DNA of 64,000 bases, taken from the NCBI GenBank assembly GCA_965240325.2, contig OZ251223.1, forward strand, positions 3,286,001 to 3,350,000. The letters are read 5' to 3'. Below the pieces are notes generated by a model. The model was not told where the DNA came from. It worked only from the letters and a program-made list of their open reading frames with translations, and did not search any database. Both the position numbers and the translations under genes were made by a program. Of the stretch, positions 1 to 9,294 are shown piece by piece (position 1 is the first letter of the stretch; each line of letters starts with the position of its first letter). Source of the stretch: Rebecca billardiae RCC1528. Lineage: Eukaryota > Haptophyta.

Positions 1-2
1 CC

Positions 3-227
3 GCGCTGCGCATGCTCTACTTGGGATGCCAGGCGCTGTGGGACGAGGTCAACGCGATCGTGCCGGTCGAGAAGCTGCTGTGCACCGTCTTCTGCTGCGC
101 GTGCTGCGGCTTTCTCTTCTTCATTGCCTCGCACTACGGACTGCTCATCTACAGCGCGGCGCGGCGCGCGCGCGACGAGGGCGAGACCTTGGGCGAAGAG
201 GTCGAGGAGATCGCCGAGGGAGAGTAG
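3..227 (+). CDS. C-terminal fragment of an unidentified membrane protein
   Basis: The reading frame is open from the window edge and ends with a stop at 227, so only the last 74 residues are visible. They contain one clear hydrophobic, Cys-rich membrane segment (about residues 27-52, with CCACCGF) followed by a short basic stretch and an acidic tail ending in EEIAEGE. That order suggests a C-terminal membrane anchor with a cytosolic tail. I do not recognise the family. The ATG at 12 is probably internal. The upstream part of the gene lies outside the window. Confidence 0.45.
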   Translation, partial: ALRMLYLGCQALWDEVNAIVPVEKLLCTVFCCACCGFLFFIASHYGLLIYSAARRARDEGETLGEEVEEIAEGE

Positions 228-934
228 CTGCGCCGCCGACTGTTCTGAGGCATCTGACACACCGTCGCTGATGGTCGCTGGTGGCCTGTTCGGTCATAAT
301 GCCGACGGTCCCATCCGCCCAGTCGGCCAGTCCGCTGTGCACATCAGGCCGCACGAATCACTGCGATGACATTCATTCACATTGACCGGCACTGTCCGGG
401 CCCGGCACGCACCCGGTCAGAGTGTCAGACGGCTCAGACGCAGTGATGCTGACTTCTTTTTTTTGCGTTCTGAAAGTATTCGCCTCATCTGGTGGGCTTC
501 CGCTGCCCCGCCACGACGCTCTGGAGCTGAGCGGCAGCAGCAAGAAAGAGCCAAAATAAAAAAGTCTGCTTTATCTTGCCGATGGCGATCGTATGCAGAC
601 AAGACCAGGTTTCGATCGTAAACCGACAGGTTTTCTGAAAACTGGCGGATTTATGGCCATTTTCTCCGCCTAAATTCACGTCGAGTCGGCGGATGATTTT
701 CGCGCGCCGCGAAAAGCAGCCAATATCGAAATGTCAATAAAAGTGATGCTCGAACAATGACGAGTGACGACGTCACCTGCCGCCAAGGGGGTTCAATCCT
801 GCCGCCGCCGCCGTGCGGCAAAGCGACCGTCATCCTGAAATCCCCGCCACAGTTGCAACTTGCGGCCTGTCGTGAATCTCGAGCCACCGCAAAGCAGGGG
901 ACCGGCTGCACCGCTGCAGGAGCTCGACGACGAG
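228..934. other. Intergenic stretch, no supported gene
   Basis: I see no credible coding region here. It contains a short T-run near 456 and AT-richer DNA from about 545 to 760. Short ORFs on both strands have no recognisable family. An upstream exon of the Cys-rich gene starting near 935 could be hidden here, because that gene has no signal peptide of its own. Confidence 0.5.
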
Positions 935-1333
935 ATGGGCCACAGCGACGAGCCTCCCCCGCCCATGTGGCCCGACGGTAAGACGTGCGGGAAGAGCGGG
1001 CATGGCGTGTACGACGCGTATTCGACAACACCGGCCAAGTGTGACGACAACAACCACTGCGACCCCACCAAAGACCTGAACGAACCAATCATCTTCAACT
1101 CGTGCACGCAGATCTGCATGCTGAAGGGGTTCCATGGGGCGGCTGCGAAGCACGGGATGAAGTTCGGGGGCACGTGCTTTGATAACAACCACATTGACGT
1201 CGATAAGTACGGCGAAGACGTCGTCTGCCCGGGCGCGAAATTCTACGAGGAGTTTAAGGCGTTTGGCATCCACATGTTCACATACACGTGCGAGGCAGGC
1301 ACCGTGATCGATTATGGCAAGCCATACAAGTGA
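935..1333 (+). CDS. Small cysteine-rich protein, uncharacterised
   Basis: A 132-residue frame from the first ATG; the frame stays open upstream to about 860 without an ATG. It contains eight cysteines spread over about 95 residues (KTC, AKC, NHC, NSC, QIC, GTC, VVC, YTC), a pattern typical of a secreted disulfide-bonded domain. Codon use and composition (acidic, Asp/Asn/Gly rich) differ from the random Arg/Ala/Pro shadow frames nearby, which supports real coding. No signal peptide is visible, so the true 5' end is probably a separate upstream exon. I do not recognise the domain. An even Cys number favours an extracellular or luminal fold over a zinc finger, because the CxxC spacing of zinc fingers is absent. 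Confidence 0.5.
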   Translation: MGHSDEPPPPMWPDGKTCGKSGHGVYDAYSTTPAKCDDNNHCDPTKDLNEPIIFNSCTQICMLKGFHGAAAKHGMKFGGTCFDNNHIDVDKYGEDVVCPGAKFYEEFKAFGIHMFTYTCEAGTVIDYGKPYK

Positions 1334-2355
1334 GGGCTGTCCATCGATTCGGAGCGCCTGTTGCGCGCGTGCGCACGGCTTCACACCACGGGTCCTCTGC
1401 ATGGCCTCTCTGATGCCGACAGCGCTCGCCAACTACCATCGACGACGATTTCAGGCCGTGGGGCCTGCCGGCCGGGTGCCTAAGTTGCGCTGTTGCGCCG
1501 ACCAGTAGTATCTATTCGAACGCACTCACGCGCTTTGCTCAGCGCGGCACGGTAGCCTGCTCGAACTTTTTTGAGGCTTCGAATGGCGACTGTAGTCCGG
1601 TTGCCTAATCGCGCGTACGTAACTCGTAAGTAATAATATTATTATAAATATATTATAATAATGTCGTATGCAGTTTATTTACAGTAGGCAGTAGCTTCCC
1701 GGCTCAATCCCGCACGGCCCGTCGCGGGCGTCGGCCGGTGGGTCGGTAATGGTATACATACTATATATTCGTATAACGTAATACTACTACGACTATCTTA
1801 AATTCTTTGACAGACGTATATATATACACATGCATTACTCTCCGAATGACATCATTATTTATTGTATGCACAACACAGTGCAGCAGCCCGCGCCAGTCAC
1901 TAGTCCAAGACGGCAGACTCAGCATAAGGTGACTGCTATGGCTGTGCTAGCTACTGTACTACTCAGTAGCTACTAGTTAATAAGTAGTGCGCTGATCGCG
2001 GACTAATTATAGGGCGAAATGACGCAGCCATTATAGGCATCATAATACGACATCGATTCGAACTCCAAGCTATAGCCAATAGCCCGCCATGGACCATGTA
2101 TAATATATAATGATCATCGATAACTATACGTACGACTAGCCGCTAATTGATATGATGACTGTGCAGCCTGATAATCACATATAATGATCATGTCGGCCTA
2201 GCAGTAGCTATGCCTATTGCCAGTGCCTGCTCCGGGCGTCTACTGACAGTAGTGACGCGTCTACGGTGCCTCACTGCCTGCATGGTCGGCATATCGTCCT
2301 GAAGCAGCATTGAGGTCGGCGTTGTAGCCATTACACCGGATTCACCGTCGCAACC
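1334..2355. other. AT-rich intergenic island
   Basis: No coding region is visible. Base composition falls sharply compared with the flanking genes. The segment 1628-1665 is almost pure A/T with self-complementary AATAATATTATT-type words. Further TATA-rich patches lie at 1750-1850 and 2095-2190. It holds the 3' ends of two convergent genes, so it presumably contains their polyadenylation regions. Confidence 0.6.
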
Positions 2356-5136
2356 TCATGACTGCTCCCGGCGCGCCAACAGAGAGGCGATCAGCTCGTC
2401 ATCCTGCAGCTCGTCGGGCAGATCTGCGCCTGGAAACTCAAAGTCCGGCTGCGGCCCGCCACCATGACCATGCCCGCCGCCCTGCGCGTCGTCGTCGCCG
2501 CGCCCGGGGGGGGCGCCAGCACCCATGATCACATCGGCCAGCGAGCCACGCCCTTCTCGAGCAAACTTGTCCTCGAGGTAGTGCACGTTCCGCGCGACGC
2601 GCTCGTTCTCAGCGTCCTCGGCCACCTCCTCCTCGTGCGCCGAGCTCACGATGGCGTAGTCCGTCGAGAGGGTCTCGCGGCTGCGCAGAGCACGCTCGAG
2701 CGGCTCGTCTGCGAGCAGCCGTGGCCACTCGACAGCCGTGTCGAGCTCGTCCGGCCCGTGCGCCTTGCGCAGCACGACGGACACGCTGCTCCGTCCGATG
2801 CGCACGGTCGAGAGCGGGCGTGCCAGCTCAGCGCCGGGGCGCGCGCCATCCCCAGCGAACGGCTGCACAGGTGCGTGCAGCGGCACGTCGATCTCGTACT
2901 CGAGCTGGGCGCGATCGATTGCGTCCGTCGCGCCGACTGCCGGCAATGCTCGGCGCGGGGTGCCGCGCACGCGAAGCCGCAGGGTGGCCGCGGCCGCTTG
3001 TCGCGGCGCGAGCACGTCGACCGTCGCGCTGCGCAGCTGCAAGGTCAAGTGCACGCTGTCGCCGCGCTGCGCCCACGCAGCCGGCGGGAAGTGCGCCACT
3101 TCGTGCGCGAGCAGGAGCGCGCGCGCATCGGTGAGCACGCGGCGCAGGGCATCAGCCCGCTCGGGAGGCAACGGCACGGCAGCCGCAGCTCCGGCGTCGG
3201 CGGCCGCGCCCACTGCGGCACCCGAGAGCTGCCATTCGGTGCGAAGTGCGTCGAGCGCGGCGCCTTCGCCCTCCGCACGGTGGACGCGCGCGACGCGCAG
3301 CACGTCCGGGCCGCTCAGCCCGGCCGCGCACTCGCCGGCGCGGGCGGCGCCACGCTGCTCGCCCCCCCGTGCGCCATCGTCAGCCGGCCCCGCGCCCGAG
3401 GCCGCGCGCTCGTGCAGCAGCGAGCTGAGCCAGCCGCGCACAGCCGCCTCATCCCACTCGCCGACAGGGCCCAGGCCTGCGCCCGCAGGGCGCGCGCTCG
3501 AGCCGCTGGTGCCACGCTGGTGCGCCGTCGCTCGCTCGTCGTCGGGGGTCGGGAGAGTAGTGGCGGCCGCCGAGCCCGCGGCCGAGCGCGCACTCTCGGC
3601 CTGCTGGCGCAACGCTGCCGCCGCGGCCGTGTAGTAGCCACCAAACTCCGGCGCGCGCGCGCCCTCAGGCAGCGAGCGCAGCTGCTGCACGCGCGCGCGC
3701 GCGATCGCCGCGCACGCCTCGAGGGTCTCCACCTCGAGCGCGCGCAGCGCAGCGGCGGCGAGCTCGAGGGCGGCTGCATCGGCGCGCGAGCCGACGCCGC
3801 CGTGCGCGCGCGCGCGCTCGAGCACGTCCGCGTCCGCGTCGCCGTCTCCGTGCTCTGCGTGCGCGCGCAGTCGCTCGCTCGTCACGTGCTCCAGGTTGCG
3901 CGCGACGAGCAGCTCCGTCGAGCGCGAGAGTGGGGCCACGCGCGGAGGCCGCTCGTCGGCATCGGCGAACGAGTCCGGGTCGCATGCCACGTGCTCAGGG
4001 GGCGGCTCGCCTGTCGCGAGCAGCGGCATCACGAGCTGGCGCAGCTCGGCGTGCTCGGCCAGGTACACCCGCAGCGCGGAGACGGTGGGCGCGGGCACGC
4101 GGTGCGCGCCGAGCGCGAGGTTCGCCTCCTCAGGCACACCCAGGCCCTCGCGCAGCAGCCGCTGGCGCAGCACCGCCTCGGCCGCGTCGGCGGCCGCGGC
4201 GCGCTCGCGGAGGCTGCCTTCGTCCATGTGGAACACCACGCAGTGCGCGCGACCCGCCCCGTCGGGCGCGGCCGGCGCCGGCGCGAGCTCACCCCTCGCC
4301 ACCAGCAGCTCGGCGCTCCGGCGCGCGCCCAAGTCGACACGCACCTCTTCGCCCGCGCGGAGCGGGCGCAGCGCGGTCAGCCGGACGGAGTTGTCCTCGT
4401 CCTCGCTGAGCCGCGCGCCCTCGGCGCCCGCCATGCCCGGCTGCCAGTGCCGCGCGCTCGACACGAACGGCAGGATGGCGCGGCCGTGCGCGTCGAGCTC
4501 GGCTGAGCAGCACCAGACGAGTGCGAGCGACAGACGCCACGCGCCGAGGGCGGGCGGGCGCCCCCTCGCGAAGAGGCCCTCGTACTTCGCGGCGAATGGT
4601 CGGATCAGAGACGCGTGCGTGTCTCGGACCTCCTCGTCCAGATCCGCGAGGAGCGCGCCCGCGTCCGTGCCGCGCAGCAGCTCCAGCGTGCGCTTGTCAC
4701 CAAAGATGGGTAGCCCCCGGAGCTCGCCGGCCTGCGGCAGCGTTGCCAGCAGCGCGCTGTGCAAGGACTTGTTGCCGCGCGAGTGCTCGCGGGCGAGCGC
4801 CAGGGCGAGCATGAAAGGCGGCACCACTAGCTCCTCGTGCTCCCTGGCCACGCGCTGGATGGGCCCTCGCGCCGAGACGGCCACGGCCGCCGACATGATG
4901 GCCGACGCGGGCACGTGCAAGAGGAGCTCGCCAGAGCTCACGTTCCGCGCGGCGTGCAGTCGGAGGCCGTCGGCGGCACGCTCGAGGCGCAGCGCCGACG
5001 CGTCAACATCTCGCGCGCTCAGCCACTCCCGTAGCGTCACGTCCTCTTGCAGCGCGTGCTCGAGAGGTGCATCCTGTGCTCGAGAGGTGCTCGAGAGGTG
5101 CAGGATGACCAGCACGAGCCACGTCCGCGTCGCCAT
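2356..5136 (-). CDS. Secreted/luminal SET-domain protein with C-terminal CS (p23-like) region
   Basis: 926 residues from an ATG at 5136. The start is chosen because it opens directly with a signal peptide (MATRTWLVLVILHLSS). The frame continues upstream, but only into the divergent neighbour's promoter. After the signal come about 300 residues resembling the SETD3/Rubisco-LSMT class of SET proteins: an N-terminal 'LREWL' region, a long insert, and the closing part DNSVRLTALRPLRAGEEVRV followed by a D-L-G where the family has Y-G. A long low-complexity Ala/Arg region follows. Near residues 690-830 is a beta-rich segment with VSVVLRKA...VEWPRLL, like the CS/p23 fold. The end is His/Gly/Asp-rich. 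In this family the protein lysine methyltransferase acts on cytosolic, nuclear or plastid substrates, so a signal peptide is unusual. The core SET catalytic Tyr is not obvious, so activity is uncertain. Confidence 0.65.
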   Translation of the reverse strand: MATRTWLVLVILHLSSTSRAQDAPLEHALQEDVTLREWLSARDVDASALRLERAADGLRLHAARNVSSGELLLHVPASAIMSAAVAVSARGPIQRVAREHEELVVPPFMLALALAREHSRGNKSLHSALLATLPQAGELRGLPIFGDKRTLELLRGTDAGALLADLDEEVRDTHASLIRPFAAKYEGLFARGRPPALGAWRLSLALVWCCSAELDAHGRAILPFVSSARHWQPGMAGAEGARLSEDEDNSVRLTALRPLRAGEEVRVDLGARRSAELLVARGELAPAPAAPDGAGRAHCVVFHMDEGSLRERAAAADAAEAVLRQRLLREGLGVPEEANLALGAHRVPAPTVSALRVYLAEHAELRQLVMPLLATGEPPPEHVACDPDSFADADERPPRVAPLSRSTELLVARNLEHVTSERLRAHAEHGDGDADADVLERARAHGGVGSRADAAALELAAAALRALEVETLEACAAIARARVQQLRSLPEGARAPEFGGYYTAAAAALRQQAESARSAAGSAAATTLPTPDDERATAHQRGTSGSSARPAGAGLGPVGEWDEAAVRGWLSSLLHERAASGAGPADDGARGGEQRGAARAGECAAGLSGPDVLRVARVHRAEGEGAALDALRTEWQLSGAAVGAAADAGAAAAVPLPPERADALRRVLTDARALLLAHEVAHFPPAAWAQRGDSVHLTLQLRSATVDVLAPRQAAAATLRLRVRGTPRRALPAVGATDAIDRAQLEYEIDVPLHAPVQPFAGDGARPGAELARPLSTVRIGRSSVSVVLRKAHGPDELDTAVEWPRLLADEPLERALRSRETLSTDYAIVSSAHEEEVAEDAENERVARNVHYLEDKFAREGRGSLADVIMGAGAPPGRGDDDAQGGGHGHGGGPQPDFEFPGADLPDELQDDELIASLLARREQS

Positions 5137-5263
5137 CGTGTGACCGCGGCTGTCCGGGCGTGTCTGGATTCTGGAAGAGTGGAGGGTGGTGTCTGGAAGA
5201 GTGGAAGACGCCATCAACCAGGCTGTGAAATCGTTCAGCGCATGGCGCGATCGGCGAGGCACG

Positions 5264-5782
5264 ATGGTCTTTCACGTGATCCTGCCGGGAAAGCCGATGG
5301 TGTCAGCCGAGGGCTTCACTCAGCTCGAGCCCAACCGCTGGGTCCTCCCGATCGAGGATGCCAAAGCGGTTGACGAGCTCGTTGTCTTCCTCTCAGCCCC
5401 TCTCTCTTCGGAGCTAGGCCTTGGCGTGCACATTGCTGCGCCACCCTTCGAGGTCTCCCAATGGCATTTCCTGGGGAGCATCGACAACGACACGCCGACT
5501 GCCGTGTTCAAGCCACGATACGTGTGGTCCGAGCGCGACGCCATGCCGACCGTCGCACAGGTTGGCCTCGAGCTGATCACACGCGCTGAGCTTGCCGCGC
5601 GCATCCCAGAAAGGGCATCCAACGAGGTGCTCGAGGTTGCCCAGCTCATCGCAGCTGACCTCGTGAGATACATCAGCAGCTTCGACGACGCGCCAGCGAA
5701 CGTCATCGACAGGTGGCTGCAGCGTTTCACCACGCGATGTCAGAGTCAGGGCGTCGACTGGCTTAGGCGTCGGGACTCGTGA
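5264..5782 (+). CDS. HIKESHI: Hikeshi/OPI10 family Hsp70 nuclear import carrier
   Basis: 172 residues, close to the family's roughly 200. The ATG at 5264 is preferred over upstream in-frame starts because it has A at -3 and G at +4, and because Hikeshi proteins begin at this point with a short hydrophobic strand (here MVFHVILPGKPM). Conserved features are a strand ending DELVVFLSAPL, the core WHFLGSIDNDTPTAVFK (family: W-x-L-L-G-F-x-x-N-x-K-P-S-A-I-F-K), and a C-terminal helix with a hydrophobic DRWLQRF. In animals and yeast the protein carries Hsp70 into the nucleus under heat stress through FG nucleoporins. It is divergent from the SET-domain gene, with 127 bp between the two start codons. 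Confidence 0.85.
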   Translation: MVFHVILPGKPMVSAEGFTQLEPNRWVLPIEDAKAVDELVVFLSAPLSSELGLGVHIAAPPFEVSQWHFLGSIDNDTPTAVFKPRYVWSERDAMPTVAQVGLELITRAELAARIPERASNEVLEVAQLIAADLVRYISSFDDAPANVIDRWLQRFTTRCQSQGVDWLRRRDS

Positions 5783-6418
5783 GATTACTGCCGCGGCGCA
5801 TTATTACTATTATGATGCATGCGCTAACTACAATCGCACTCTCTCTCGTCTCGCTTTCTCGCTCTATAAGAGTGTGTACACATAAGCAGTGTGAAATCAA
5901 GCTTGGGATGATGCTGATGAGGAGGCCAGAGTCTTCCGCCGCACTTGCGGCGGCCCGAGACAGTCGTGAGTCGTGAGAGCGGTGTCCGCCCACCGGCCCA
6001 GGCTCCGGCCGCCGGGCAGGTCAGGCGGGCCGCGCCCGCGGGCGCCCGAGAGTCCTGAGACGGCCTTATATGGGCTTGAAGTAGTACCAATGCTGTAAGT
6101 ACGGAATAGGGGCTCACGGCTCAATAACGACTGAAGGTGCTAATATAAGATGACTGCTGATATGCGGCGCGGATGCAAATAAACTATATGTATGCGTCGA
6201 ATGGCCGAGTAGCTTATTAGTTATTACTACGCTGTGCTGGGGCTGAGAGAGAGAGAGTCTGACTGAGAGAGAGCCGAGATGAAGAGCGGCCCCGGAGGCT
6301 GGAGTATCACTATCACTTGGTTCTTCAAGTGGAATTGTTGACGACTGAGTCTGACGACTGTCCACGACACTGGACGGACAGTCTGATAGCTAGCTAGTTA
6401 GCTTACTTGATGTTGTTA

Positions 6419-6492
<74 letters not shown>

Positions 6493-6505
6493 ATGCGCTT
6501 CATCG
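5783..6505. other. Intergenic region between convergent genes
   Basis: No gene seen. It contains a GA-rich stretch (6245-6275), scattered AT-rich words and a long TA dinucleotide tract annotated separately. It must hold the 3' untranslated regions of the Hikeshi and SPO11 genes. Confidence 0.5.
6425..6488. repeat. (TA)n microsatellite
   Basis: About 64 bp of uninterrupted TA/AT dinucleotide, ending 18 bp beyond the SPO11 stop codon. It is self-complementary and could form a cruciform. Confidence 0.95.
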
Positions 6506-7612
6506 TCAGCCTGGAGACGCGACCGCTCGCATCAGCTTGCGTGCGATGAGCTGGGCGAGGGTGACATCCTGCGCGGCCGACGCAGACGAGGCCACGGCGC
6601 CGCTCGCCGGGCCGCCGTGTGCCCCGCTGGTGGAGTCTCCAGCGGCAGCACTGGTCCTGCCAATGTGGTCGATGTCGGTTTTCGCGTCCGTGGCGACCAT
6701 CTTGTCCACCTCGTTCTTGATGAGACGCTCGGTCGCCGAGTCGGGGAGCGATCTCGCAAGCAAGCCGCGGCAGATGGAGCGGTCGCGCTGAGTGAGCGCC
6801 TCGAACCTGGAGGGTGGAAGCCGATCGACGTCAGCGTGGTGCAGGCCGAGCCAGCGCATGCGCGGCACTCGCACGCGCTCGCCCTCCATGCTGGCCTGGG
6901 CCGACGAGGCCTCGCGGTAGCTCAGGAAGATCTGCACGCCCGACGGGTTCCAATCGGTCAGGCACATCGGCACAAGGCGCAGCTGGTCATCAAGCACGCG
7001 CACGAAGGCGCGAGTCGCCAGGTCAGGGAAGCCGCGGCCGGTGCACAGGATCGTCGCGTACGCCTGCGGGAACTGTGCGTCCACGAGCTGCTGGAAGACC
7101 GTGTGCTTCTCGACGACGAGGAGGAATCGCGCAGCGGGCGCGCTCGCGACGAGGGTTGAGATCTCCGAGACGTCGCCTGGGATGCTCCACGGACGTGCAG
7201 ATACATCGATCTGCACTCCGTCGGGGGTGCGCAGGTGCAGCGGGCCGGCGACGACGCCCTTGGGCGCCGCGGTGATGTGCACGGCACTCCGAGGCAGCGC
7301 CGCGCAGCCGAGCTGCGCAGAAAGAAGAGCGAGTACGCGAACGAGCGCATTCGACAAGTCTGACGGCCCAGTGAAGAGCTGCGTTGGCTTCAGCTGATAG
7401 TGCAGATCACGCAACGAGCAGCGCTGCGCGTTGGACAGCATGAGCTGGATCTTGGACAACAGCACCCACTGCTGCGCATACGGCCGCACGCTTCGTCGAC
7501 GCGGAAGCCAGACTGTGCTGCCCATACTTGGTGCGCCTGAAGCCAGCAGTGCATCAAGCGTCGCCAACAGCGCATCGTCGATCGCGCCAAGGACTTGAGC
7601 GTCCGAAACCAT
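6506..7612 (-). CDS. SPO11: SPO11 / topoisomerase VI A-subunit meiotic endonuclease
   Basis: 368 residues from the ATG at 7612 (A at -3, G at +4), the usual SPO11 length. The frame stays open to 8305, but that extension lies inside the palindrome and has no SPO11 sequence. The N-terminal winged-helix part has LRDLHYQLKPTQLF; the Tyr at residue 72 fits the DNA-cleaving tyrosine (family R-[DE]-x-x-Y). The Toprim part has VVEKHTVFQQL (metal-binding Glu), GRGFPDLATR and DWNPSGVQI. The last corresponds to the D-x-D-P-x-G motif with Asn in second place, a variant I recall from plant SPO11-type proteins. SPO11 makes the double-strand breaks that start meiotic recombination, so its presence implies a sexual cycle. 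The gene is apparently intronless. Confidence 0.88.
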   Translation of the reverse strand: MVSDAQVLGAIDDALLATLDALLASGAPSMGSTVWLPRRRSVRPYAQQWVLLSKIQLMLSNAQRCSLRDLHYQLKPTQLFTGPSDLSNALVRVLALLSAQLGCAALPRSAVHITAAPKGVVAGPLHLRTPDGVQIDVSARPWSIPGDVSEISTLVASAPAARFLLVVEKHTVFQQLVDAQFPQAYATILCTGRGFPDLATRAFVRVLDDQLRLVPMCLTDWNPSGVQIFLSYREASSAQASMEGERVRVPRMRWLGLHHADVDRLPPSRFEALTQRDRSICRGLLARSLPDSATERLIKNEVDKMVATDAKTDIDHIGRTSAAAGDSTSGAHGGPASGAVASSASAAQDVTLAQLIARKLMRAVASPG

Positions 7613-7727
7613 GATGATGAAGGTACTGGTTCCGCCGCCTTCCGCGTCTCCGCCGCCACGCCTAAGCTCTCGACCAACGGTCTCGTCGTCCAAATAAACA
7701 TTTTCTCGGCGACGAGAAAAGATGGAA

Positions 7728-9255
7728 TTAAGGTGGCACGGCAGGAAACCGCCGGACTGCGACGTAACAGCCATGGCTGCCGCGTGCGCACGCCGATTGG
7801 GGGCTCGTGCGCGCCGAGCGCGTACAGCACGGTCCGGAGCGCATGCCGGGTGGTCAAAGCACGTGCGCCGGCCTCCTAGCCCGCCCCCCGATGAGCTCGT
7901 CGCGTCTCTCCTCACGCTCCAGCCGTGGACCAGCGTGCACACGTGCGGGTCGGCTGGCGAGCTGCAGACGCAGTGGATGCGCTGCATGGTTTGTGCGCCA
8001 CTGGCCGCCCAGATGGTCAGAGCGTACGGGGGTGGGCGTGCACACGTGCGTCCAGTCGTTTGAACCGCGCGCAGAGGCTGTTTTGGAGGTGTGCACCTAC
8101 TCGCGGATGTCGGCGGCACTCCGTGGGCAGCCCGTGGGGCCACAGAAGCCACGGCGGGCAGCATTCGGGCGAGATGTACATGGCCCCATGACGGCAGGGA
8201 GCGCTCTGTGCGTACGCTACGGGTCCCGCCGAGGTCATTGATACGGGCTTCGCCTGGGTATGTGGCCTGATCACCCTGCTCGGGGGTCCGCGGATCACCG
8301 TGCATGCGGTGCTGGTGGCCCCCAGCGCCCCGGAGTAGGCTATACGCGGCATGCCAAAACTAGAAATTTGACGTAGAACTTCAACCGGGACCCTAGCTAC
8401 TCTCGAGCCCTTCCCATAAGCTGTGTTCAGCCAGCTCGGCATGCGAATCGGGTTGCACGTTTTGAAATTAACACGAAAATGGTCCAAAATCGCCGATTTT
8501 GGACCATTTTCGTGTTAATTTCAAAACGTGCAACCCGATTCGCATGCCGAGCTGGCTGAACACAGCTTATGGGAAGGGCTCGAGAGTAGCTAGGGTCCCG
8601 GTTGAAGTTCTACGTCAGATTTCTAGTTTTGGCATGCCGCGTATAGCCTACTCTGGGGCGCCGGGGCCACCAGCACCATGGGCGGTGATCCGTGGGCCCC
8701 CGAGCAGCCTGTTCTAGCCACGGACACAGGCGAAGCCCGTATCACTGACCTCGGCGGGACCCGTAGCGTACGCACAGAGCGTTCCCTGCCGCCATGGGGC
8801 CGTGTACATCTCGCCCGAATGCTGCCCGCCGTGGCTTCTGTGGCCCCACGGGCTGCCCACGGAGTGCCGCCGACATCCGCGAGTAGGTGCACACCTCCAA
8901 AACAGCCTCTGCGCGCGGTTCAAACGACTGGACGCACGTGTGCACGCCCACCCCCGTACGCTCTGACCATCTGGGCGGCCAGTGGCGCACAAACCATGCA
9001 GCGCATCCACTGCGTCTGCAGCTCGCCAGCCGACCCGCACGTGTGCACGCTGGTCCACGGCTGGAGCGTGAGGAGAGACGCGACGAGCTCATCGGGGGGC
9101 GGGCCAGGAGGCCGGCGCACGTGCTTTGACCACCCGGCATGCGCTCCGGACCGTGCTGTACGCGCTCGGCGCGCACGAGCCCTCAATCGGCGTGCGCACG
9201 CGGCAGCCATGGCTGTTACGTCGCAGTCCGGCGGTTTCCTGCCGTGCCACCTTAA
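7728..9255. repeat. 1.53-kb near-perfect palindrome bounded by TTAA
   Basis: Two arms (7728-8492 and 8494-9255) are reverse complements around a single base at 8493. The innermost arms read GGTCCAAAATCG / CGATTTTGGACC. Both outer ends are TTAA followed inward by GGTGGCACGG. Arm identity is high but not complete: substitutions and small indels are visible, for example around 8290-8340 versus 8640-8700. The arms are therefore old enough to have diverged and are not a simple copy artefact. It occupies almost all the space between two divergent genes: SPO11 starts 115 bp beyond one end and the coiled-coil gene 39 bp beyond the other. Each arm keeps a long ORF of about 200 residues with no recognisable domain. 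Confidence 0.92.
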
Positions 9256-9294
9256 AACTAAACGCACCGTTTCATCTGCGAGGCGACGACGGCC

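Noticed and set aside
2464-4506. 680-residue plus-strand frame opposite the SET-domain gene
   Set aside because: Arg/Ala/Gly-rich translation with no domain; a GC-driven shadow of the real minus-strand gene. Similar long antisense frames over topoisomerase I, NUP155, the lipase, the fusion gene and the RBBP6-like gene were rejected for the same reason.
7613-8305. N-terminal extension of SPO11 by 231 residues
   Set aside because: The extra sequence lies mostly in the palindrome arm, has no SPO11 similarity, and the same translation appears on the other arm beside an unrelated gene. The ATG at 7612 gives the normal family length.
7728-9255. Palindrome as a pure sequencing or assembly artefact
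   Set aside because: A foldback artefact would give identical arms. These arms differ by several substitutions and indels and lead into different unique sequences, so a real structure is more likely, though long-read confirmation is needed.
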